In this document: one piece after another, positions 32,872 to 40,200 of the stretch
Position numbering within the stretch: position 1 is the first letter of the stretch
Layout of the letters: every line of letters starts with the position of its first letter
Assembly: GCA_029252405.1 (NCBI GenBank)
Contig: JAQXBM010000049.1
Coordinates: forward strand, 32,756 to 96,755
DNA: 64,000 nucleotides
Reading direction: 5' to 3'
Origin: Crocinitomicaceae bacterium
Lineage (GTDB): Bacteria; Bacteroidota; Bacteroidia; Flavobacteriales_D; Crocinitomicaceae
Program-made: the position numbers and the translations under genes
The notes under the pieces: model-generated
Database searches by the model: none
Told to the model about the DNA's origin: nothing
Seen by the model: the letters and a program-made list of their open reading frames with translations, nothing else

Positions 32872-34293
32872 ATGGAAAAAGGAAATAAGAAGATTATCAA
32901 TGGCTGGGTGTTCTACGACTGGGCCAATTCAGTGTACAATCTGGTTATTTCCTCTGCGATTTTCCCCATCTTTTTTGAGAAGTCAACTACATGGGCATAT
33001 AAGTTAAAAACGAACCCGCACCTGAATCCTGATATCAAGGAAGATTATGAGGCTTTGAAGGCGCTGTCTGTCCAAACCGAAGATGTTACCTCATTGTTTT
33101 TTGGCTTTGAAATGTCCAGCGCAGTTTTATACACCTATATTCTTTCTGCCTCATTCTTGGTCGTTTCCATTTTATCGCCAATTCTCTCTGGTATTGCTGA
33201 TTACTCTGGAAAGAAGAAATTCTTCATGCAATTCTTTTGTTATTTGGGCGCGATATCTTGTATTGGATTGGCATTTTTCGATCCAAACCACTTCGAGATG
33301 AGTATGGTGCCATTCTTCCTGGCAAGTATTGGGTTTTGGGGGAGTTTGGTGTTTTATAATTCATTTTTACCTGAGATTGCGGAGCGAAAAGATCACGACC
33401 GAATTTCTGCCAGAGGATTCTCTATGGGGTACTTTGGAAGTATGATTTTGCTCATTGTATGTCTTGTATGGATTCAAGGTTTTGATGGGGATGCTCGATA
33501 CTGTTTTGCATTGGTAGGACTTTGGTGGGTTGGATTTAGCCAGATTACTTATCGAGTGCTTCCAAAAAATGTGTACAACAGAAAAGTAGAAAAGGGAATC
33601 ATCAAAAAAGGTCTTGCCGAGTTGAAGCTCGTCTTTCAACAATTCAAGAAAATCAAAGAGCTCAAACGATATATTGCTTCATTTTTCTTCTTCAATACGG
33701 GAGTTCAAACAGTAATGTTGATGGCAACTCTGTATGCATCTCGCGAGATATTCAAAATTCCACCTGCGATAAAGGCAACAATGACTGGTGATGAAATTGC
33801 CGCTCAAGAAGCAAGTGACTCAGGTGGATTGATTATCGCTATTCTGCTTATTCAGATTCTAGGAGCTGTCGGGGCGTTCGTTATTTCTCGTTTATCCGAG
33901 AGAATAGGAAATTTAAAAGCACTCACGATCGTTGTTTTCTTCTGGATTCCGTTGTGCGTTTTCGCCTACTTTATACCGATGGGAGGCCACTTACAATTTT
34001 ACATTCTTGCATCGTGCGTTGGTGTTGTAATGGGAGGAGTTCAATCCCTCAGTCGTTCTACCTACGCGAAATTATTACCAGAAACACAAGATCACGCGAG
34101 TTACTTTTCATTCTACGACGTAACGGAAAAAATTGGAATTGTCTTCGGAACATTCTTCTTCGGTTTTATGGAATATTTGATGGATGACATTCGAGCTTCC
34201 ATCCTTTCGATTATTTTCTTCTTCGTGGTCGGATTGCTCTTATTATTCCGCGTTCCAAAAACAGATGCTGTTGCTGCTCAAGTAAGAGCTTGA
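32872..34293 (+). CDS. MFS transporter, UMF1 (Atg22-like) family
   Basis: 473 residues with about 11-12 membrane helices. The N-terminus WVFYDWANSVYNLVISSAIF is the recognisable UMF1-family opening; later features include the LSGIADYSGKKKFFM loop after helix 2 and ISRLSERIGNLKAL. Related vacuolar Atg22 proteins export amino acids, but the bacterial substrate is unknown. Last gene of the six-gene operon, 2 bases after the oxidoreductase; it may move the product or substrate of that enzyme. Confidence 0.85.
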   Translation: MEKGNKKIINGWVFYDWANSVYNLVISSAIFPIFFEKSTTWAYKLKTNPHLNPDIKEDYEALKALSVQTEDVTSLFFGFEMSSAVLYTYILSASFLVVSILSPILSGIADYSGKKKFFMQFFCYLGAISCIGLAFFDPNHFEMSMVPFFLASIGFWGSLVFYNSFLPEIAERKDHDRISARGFSMGYFGSMILLIVCLVWIQGFDGDARYCFALVGLWWVGFSQITYRVLPKNVYNRKVEKGIIKKGLAELKLVFQQFKKIKELKRYIASFFFFNTGVQTVMLMATLYASREIFKIPPAIKATMTGDEIAAQEASDSGGLIIAILLIQILGAVGAFVISRLSERIGNLKALTIVVFFWIPLCVFAYFIPMGGHLQFYILASCVGVVMGGVQSLSRSTYAKLLPETQDHASYFSFYDVTEKIGIVFGTFFFGFMEYLMDDIRASILSIIFFFVVGLLLLFRVPKTDAVAAQVRA

Positions 34294-34342
34294 AAATGAG
34301 AATATATTTTTAACTTTAGAGAAACTAATTAATCGACACACT

Positions 34343-34678
34343 ATGGAAATGCAAGAACCAGGAAAAACACGCGCGATCATTGCGCACATTACATTAATCG
34401 GATGGATTATCGCTTTGGTACAAAATGGATCAGACAAAAACGAAGACGCAAGCTTTTATATTCGCCAAATGCTTGGGTTAATCATATTGATGATCGGGGT
34501 GCAAATCGTTGGGTTTATACTTGCGTTTATTCCAATTTTAGGCTGGCTCATAATGTTAGCTGCATGGGCAGCAGTTGTTGGAGCGTGGGTTTACAGCCTG
34601 GTTAGCGCAATCAACGGAAAAAAAGAACCAACACCATTTGTTGGAGGAATGTTTCAACAATGGTTCTCAGGAATGTAG
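34343..34678 (+). CDS. DUF4870-like small membrane protein
   Basis: 111 residues with three hydrophobic helices: IIAHITLIGWIIALVQNG, then FYIRQMLGLIILMIGVQIV and ILAFIPILGWLIMLAAW. The FYIRQ motif and helix spacing match DUF4870/Tic20-like proteins, whose function is unknown. Lies 49 bases after the MFS gene and ahead of a strong bidirectional terminator, so it is probably its own unit or the end of the operon. Confidence 0.7.
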   Translation: MEMQEPGKTRAIIAHITLIGWIIALVQNGSDKNEDASFYIRQMLGLIILMIGVQIVGFILAFIPILGWLIMLAAWAAVVGAWVYSLVSAINGKKEPTPFVGGMFQQWFSGM

Positions 34679-34696
34679 GTCTTAAGTAATATTGAA

Positions 34697-34737
34697 TAGA
34701 AAAGCCGTCCCGACATTTATCGTCAGGACGGCTTTTT
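34697..34737. terminator. Bidirectional terminator between DUF4870-like gene and gcvT
   Basis: Stem AAAAGCCGTCC/GGACGGCTTTT (about 34700-34710 with 34726-34735), preceded by A and followed by T runs, placed between two convergent genes, so it can stop both. Confidence 0.85.
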
Positions 34738-34780
34738 ATTTTAATTCAATCTTTAAATATTTCAATAGCTCGAAGAGCGT

Positions 34781-35866
34781 TTATTTCTTGTAGAATGGAA
34801 GTTTGACAATCTTCGCTTTCACTGCTTTGTTGCGAATTTGAATGGCGATTTCTGTATCAACTGCTTTGTGAGCTACTTCAACATATCCCAAACCAATTCC
34901 AATATTCATTGAAGGAGACATCGTTCCAGAAGTAACACGACCGATAGTATTTCCTTCCAAATCCAAAATAGGGTAGTCGTGACGAGGAATTCCGCGCTCA
35001 ATCATTTCAAATGCGACCAAACGGTTCTTAATTCCATCTTCTTTTTGTTTTGCCAAGAATGCTTTATCGTTGAAATCATCTTTTGCCAATTTTGTGATCC
35101 ACCCAAGACCAGCTTCCAATGGAGAGGTTGTATCGTCGATATCGTTTCCGTACAAACAGAATCCCATTTCCAGACGCAAAGTGTCACGAGCAGCCAGTCC
35201 AATCGGTTTAATTCCGAAATCTGCTCCGGCTTCTAGCACCTTGTCCCAAACTTGTTCCACTTGGTCATTCTTGCAGTAGATTTCAAATCCTCCGCTTCCA
35301 GTGTATCCAGTCGCAGAGATGATTACGTGCTCAAGTCCTGCGAAATCTGCCACTTCAAAATGGTAATATTTGATCTCGGCCAAGTCTATTGAAGTTAATG
35401 ACTGCATCGCTTCAACAGCTTTTGGTCCTTGAATTGCCAACAACGAATAATCATCAGATAGATTTCTCATTTCTGCTCCCATCGAGTTGTGAGCATCAAT
35501 CCAGTTCCAATCTTTATCAATGTTCGATGCATTCACAACCAACAAGAATTTCTCCTCATCGAAACAGTAAATAATCAAATCATCAACGATTCCTCCTTTT
35601 CCGTTCGGCATACAGCTGTACTGAGCTCGACCTTTTGTCAAAACCGAAGCATCGTTTGTCGTTACCTTTTGAATCAATGCTAAAGCATTTGGACCGGTAA
35701 TCAAGAATTCTCCCATGTGAGAAACATCAAATACCCCAACGGCGTTTCGAACTGTTTCATGTTCTGCTTTCACACCTTCATATTGAACAGGCATGTTGAA
35801 TCCCGCAAAAGGAACCATTTTCGCACCAAGTGCTTCGTGTTTGTCGTTGAGCTGTGTTTTTCTCAT
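34781..35866 (-). CDS. gcvT: Aminomethyltransferase (glycine cleavage T protein)
   Basis: 361 residues from ATG 35866. The open frame reaches a TTG at 35884, but that overlaps the -7 box. It transfers the aminomethyl group from lipoyl-GcvH to tetrahydrofolate. Visible: [29 protein letters not shown] (folate-site Asp), [41 protein letters not shown] and the C-terminal [14 protein letters not shown]. No gcvH or gcvP is near, which is common in Bacteroidota. Confidence 0.94.
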   Translation of the reverse strand: MRKTQLNDKHEALGAKMVPFAGFNMPVQYEGVKAEHETVRNAVGVFDVSHMGEFLITGPNALALIQKVTTNDASVLTKGRAQYSCMPNGKGGIVDDLIIYCFDEEKFLLVVNASNIDKDWNWIDAHNSMGAEMRNLSDDYSLLAIQGPKAVEAMQSLTSIDLAEIKYYHFEVADFAGLEHVIISATGYTGSGGFEIYCKNDQVEQVWDKVLEAGADFGIKPIGLAARDTLRLEMGFCLYGNDIDDTTSPLEAGLGWITKLAKDDFNDKAFLAKQKEDGIKNRLVAFEMIERGIPRHDYPILDLEGNTIGRVTSGTMSPSMNIGIGLGYVEVAHKAVDTEIAIQIRNKAVKAKIVKLPFYKK

Positions 35867-35881
35867 GAGATTATTTTTCGG

Positions 35882-35889
35882 CAAAATTA
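35882..35889 (-). promoter_or_regulatory. -7 box of gcvT
   Basis: Minus-strand TAATTTTG (35889-35882), an exact TAnnTTTG, 15 bases before the gcvT ATG at 35866. No clear -33 element. It supports the 35866 start over the TTG at 35884. Confidence 0.4.
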
Positions 35890-35947
35890 ATACTATTGAA
35901 TTAACGACGATTCATCGTTTCGTTTTTTCACAATTTAAATCTGTGAG

Positions 35948-37099
35948 TTAAGAATCCTCGTTTTTGGAGATTAGTTGAGCCAAACCCTGCCCAACCAATG
36001 ATCCAATTGCAACACCCATTCCTCCAAGCCTTATTCCGCAAGCAATCGAAGGAGAAATCATTTTGATAATCGGTTTTTTCGTGTTGCCAACGCCCATAAT
36101 GCCTGCCCAAGAGTGATCAATTTCGTATTTCGTGTTTGGTAGAATTACGGTTGATAAAATCTCCTTGAGTGAATCGAGAATATGAGTTGAGTTGGTCATT
36201 TCAGTTGTCGTTTCACCTTTAAAATCAAGATTACGCCCTCCACCAAACAATATTCGATCGTCAATGTTTCGGAAATAGTAATAGCCTTTTTGATAATGAA
36301 ATGTTCCTTTGATGTTTAGATTTTCAATGGGTTTGGTGATCAATACCTGAGCCCTCGCTGGTTGAACGTCTTCGTCCAAAAGCTGTTTCGCAAATCCATT
36401 GGTGCAAACCGCTACTTTTTTCGCAGATAATTCACCAACGCTCGTTTTAACTAGTGCAGAATGTCCTTTTTCGTCGATTGACGTCACTTCACATCCAAAC
36501 AAAACACGAATATCTTCGCTGATAACTTTTTGATAGAATGATTGATTCATTGATCCTGTGTCAATTTGTCCTTCCAAACGATTCTTGAAACTGGAAACGA
36601 TCTGTTCGAAACCAAATTCATTTTGAATTGAATTATCAACGCTGTAAACATTCTTTTCGCCTGTAATTTCTTCCAGTTTGGCGTTGTAGTCATCCAAATG
36701 GGGAAGAACCCGATTGAACGTCTCCATTTCAGAAGAAGTGAAAAGATCCCACGAACCGTTAATCTGCAACTTGAGATTTTTATCGCCGATCTGAGATTGA
36801 AGCGCTTGTAGTCCGCGCCAACGCAGTTTAACTGTTTCCCACACAATTTCTTCACCAAATTCTTGAATGTCATCATAAATTTCTGACGCACTCCCAAAGC
36901 AAGCAAATCCAGCATTTTTTGAGCTTGCTCCTGAAGGCAAGTTTCCACGTTCCAAAATGACAATTTTTGCAAGTGGGTGAAGTTTGCGAAGTTCAAGTGC
37001 AGTGCTGTATCCAACTATTCCAGCGCCAATTACAAGGATGTCAATTTCATTCGCGAATTGCATCCGTTCCCAATAACTCCATTGATGGTTTTTTAGCAT
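35948..37099 (-). CDS. FAD-dependent oxidoreductase (DAO family)
   Basis: 383 residues. The N-terminus has WSYWERMQFANEIDILVIGAG with the FAD-binding GxGxxG (about 25-30, GAGIVG), then VILERGNLPSGASSKNAGFA, the usual DAO-family second motif. A C-terminal FAD-closing segment GIRLGGMGVAIGSLVGQG completes the fold. It is probably a cytosolic D-amino acid or glycine/sarcosine-type oxidase or dehydrogenase. Placement upstream of gcvT on the same strand (62 bases apart) hints at glycine or methylated-glycine metabolism; that link is inferred. Confidence 0.82.
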   Translation of the reverse strand: MLKNHQWSYWERMQFANEIDILVIGAGIVGYSTALELRKLHPLAKIVILERGNLPSGASSKNAGFACFGSASEIYDDIQEFGEEIVWETVKLRWRGLQALQSQIGDKNLKLQINGSWDLFTSSEMETFNRVLPHLDDYNAKLEEITGEKNVYSVDNSIQNEFGFEQIVSSFKNRLEGQIDTGSMNQSFYQKVISEDIRVLFGCEVTSIDEKGHSALVKTSVGELSAKKVAVCTNGFAKQLLDEDVQPARAQVLITKPIENLNIKGTFHYQKGYYYFRNIDDRILFGGGRNLDFKGETTTEMTNSTHILDSLKEILSTVILPNTKYEIDHSWAGIMGVGNTKKPIIKMISPSIACGIRLGGMGVAIGSLVGQGLAQLISKNEDS

Positions 37100-37118
37100 G
37101 TTACTTTGTGTCTTAGAA

Positions 37119-37151
37119 TTGAACTATTTTAGCGATATTTGTATAGCTTCG
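37119..37151 (+). promoter_or_regulatory. Candidate promoter of the giant repeat-protein gene
   Basis: TTG (37119-37121), 22 bases, then TAGCTTCG (37144-37151, one mismatch to TAnnTTTG). The leader to the ATG at 37233 would be about 75-80 bases and contains a 7-bp hairpin AAATTTG/CAAATTT (37167-37183). Confidence 0.35.
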
Positions 37152-37232
37152 TGAAAGAAGTTGAAAAAATTTGAATCAAATTTAAACCAAATCTGTAACT
37201 GGTTGTACAGACTTACGTTTAAATGCTATAGT

Positions 37233-40200
37233 ATGAAATATTTCGTTGTTGTAATTATGCTGCTCTTTGGTACCGTTGGTTGGTCTCAGAGCCTGCAATT
37301 CCTGTTCCGTGGTAGAGTGGAAAATTTCGACCTTGCCAAAAACGAGGGAGGAGTAAAAATTTCTATCGTTCAGGGTGGTAGTACAGTTGCATCTACAAAT
37401 AGTTCATCGAATGGAAAATATACCTTGAAAGGCAGTGCTAATTACACACAGCCATTTGACGTAGTTTTTTCAAAGGGCGGATTCGTTTCTAAAAGAGTCG
37501 CATTTGATTTTTCTAGACTTAACGAAGAAGATACGCCAGCATCCGCAGAATTTCAGCCGATTGAAACCTTGGACATGACTTTGTTCAAGGAAAGAGATAA
37601 TGTCGACTTTTCTTTCTTAGATACTGAACCCGTTGCAGCATTTACTTGGAATGAAAAGAAAATGAATGCAAAGCTTAATGGGACCGTCGTAAACAAAATG
37701 CGCGCGAAAATTGAAGCATTGCTCAACGAAGCAGAAGACGCGGCGGCTAAACTCGAAGCGGATTATCAAGCGGCAATTAGGGCAGGTGATGAAGCCTTTG
37801 GTGAAAAAGATTACGAATCAGCTCTGGCTAGTTTTGAAGAGGCAGTAGGGTATAAACCAAATGAGAAGTATCCAAATGATAAGATTTTGGAGTTGGATGC
37901 ACTCATCGCGGCACAGAAATCCGCTAAGTTGGAAGAACAGCAGGCAAATCAGGAATATTACAATTTAATTGAAGCGGGGGATAACCTTCGTGATGCAGGA
38001 GATCTTAAAAAAGCGGTTTCAACATATCAAGAGGCATCGGACAAACGACCAAGTGAGCAGTACCCGAAAGACCAAATTGCAACTCTTCAAGATCAAATAG
38101 ATGCAGAAGAGAAGGCTGTGGCGGATGAAGAAGCATACAAAGCGGCGATCAAGTCTGGGGATGTTTTCATGAAGCAAAACAGTCTGCGCCCGGCACGTGA
38201 CAAGTACGAAGCGGCGAGTAAATTGAAGCCAGATGAAGAATACCCAAAGCAAAAGCTGAAGGAGATTGAAGAGCAAATGGCTGCTTTGGAGGAACAAGAA
38301 GCCCTCAAGAAAAAATACAAAGAAGCGATTGCAGCTGCGGATCAAGCCTATGACGGCGAAGATTTCCAAGGAGCCAAAGACAAATATACTGAAGCACTAA
38401 CCTATGAGAGTTCTTCAACTTACGCGAAAGGAAGAATTACCTTGTGTGATGATGCTCTGGCCTCATCGAAAGCGGAAGAAGAACGCCTGGCGAAAATTCA
38501 AGAGTTATTGGATCAAGGAAATGCTGATCTTACTGCATCTAAATATGAAGATGCGGTTACTTCGTTTACAGAAGTACTGACATTGGACGCAGAAAATGCT
38601 GAAGCCACAACAAAATTGGCGCAAGCACAAGCGAAAATTGAGGAGTTAGCGAACGAAGCAGAGCGTGAAAAGCAATATGCAGCGCTAGTAGCGGAGGGAG
38701 ATCAAGCGAATACGGCTAAGAAGCTGGAAGATGCCTTGTCAAAGTACGAAGCTGCGAAGGCGTTAAAAGATACGCCTGAAGTCAATGAGAAAATCGCGGG
38801 AGTTCAAGATGCAATCAACCTTGCGAAATCAGAAGCAGAAAAAGAAGAGAATTACAACGCGTTAATTGCGGAGGCTGAATCGAATTTTGCTTCAGATGAC
38901 CTCCAAGGAGCGATCGACAAATACACAGAAGCAACTGCGGTTGATCCAACGAAGCCTGAACCAGCGCAAAAGATTACTGAGATTCAAGCAATGTTGGACG
39001 AACGTGCATTGGATCAAGCGAAGAATGAACAATTCACCGCTTTGATGAAAGAAGGGGATGATTTGCTAGCGGCCAACGACTTGGAAAACGCGAAATCGAA
39101 ATTCCAAGAGGCTAAAACAGTAGATGCTTCGAGCCCGGAGCCTCAATCGAAGATTGATGAAATTGACGCCTTGATTGCTAAAAATGCGGCAGATCAAGCA
39201 AAACAGGACGAATTTGCAGCTTTAATGAAGGAAGGGAACGACCTAATAGCTTCGAATGATCTTGAAAACGCAAAATCTAAATTTGAAGAGGCACAAACTG
39301 TAGATGGATCAAGTCCTGAACCGCAAGCGAAGATTGATGAAATCGATGCACTTATTGCAAAGAATAAAGCGGACGAGGAAAATCAAGCGAAGCAAGAAGA
39401 ATTTGCAGCCTTGATGAAAGAAGGGAACGACCTAATTGCAGCAAGTGATTTTGACAAAGCGAAATCGAAATTTGAAGAAGCAGGTACCGTTGACCCAACG
39501 AGTCCAGAACCTCAAAACAAAATTGCTGAAATCGATCAATTAATTGCCGATCAAGCCAATCAAGAGAAACAAGCACAATTACAAGCGGCAATCGACGCTG
39601 CGGACAATGCATTTAATGATTCGAAATGGGACGACGCTCAGGAGAAATACAATGAAGCATTAGCCATCGACCCGTCGAATCAATACTCGAAAGATCGAAT
39701 CACGGAAATCGATAACAAAAGGGGGCAAGAGGCCTTGAATGAGCAAATTGCCTCACTTATTGAGGAAGGGAATTCATTGAGAGGTGATGACAAACTCGAG
39801 GATGCACGTTCGAAATTCCAAGAGGTGATCACGTTAGATCCAAGTAATTCAGTTGCTGCTAATCAAATTGATGAAATCAATGCTGAATTGGCTTCTGCGC
39901 AGAATGAAGCGGAAAAAGAACAAGCGTTTAACGACCTGACTGGTGAGGCCGAGCAATTGTTCAACGATGATAAATTACTGGAATCAAAGCAAAAGTACAC
40001 TGAGGCACTTTCTTTTAAAGATGATGCTGGAGTGAAACAGAAAATTACTGATATCGATGAGTTGATTGCTGCTCAAGCGGAACAGGCAGCTTTGGACAAG
40101 CAAAAAGCGGATGCAGAAGCTCAACAAGCAGCAATCGATCAGGAGTATGCAGCCTTCATTGAACAAGCAGAAGCGAACGAGGCAAGTGAAAACTATGCTG

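Noticed and set aside
37161..37232. Longer N-terminus for the giant repeat protein
   Set aside because: The extra 24 residues precede a clean signal peptide starting at 37233 and begin with a non-ATG codon.
38019..38369. Hydrophobic minus-strand frames opposite the giant gene
   Set aside because: They are antisense products of Glu/Lys/Gln-rich codons, which read as Phe/Leu/Ser-rich on the other strand.
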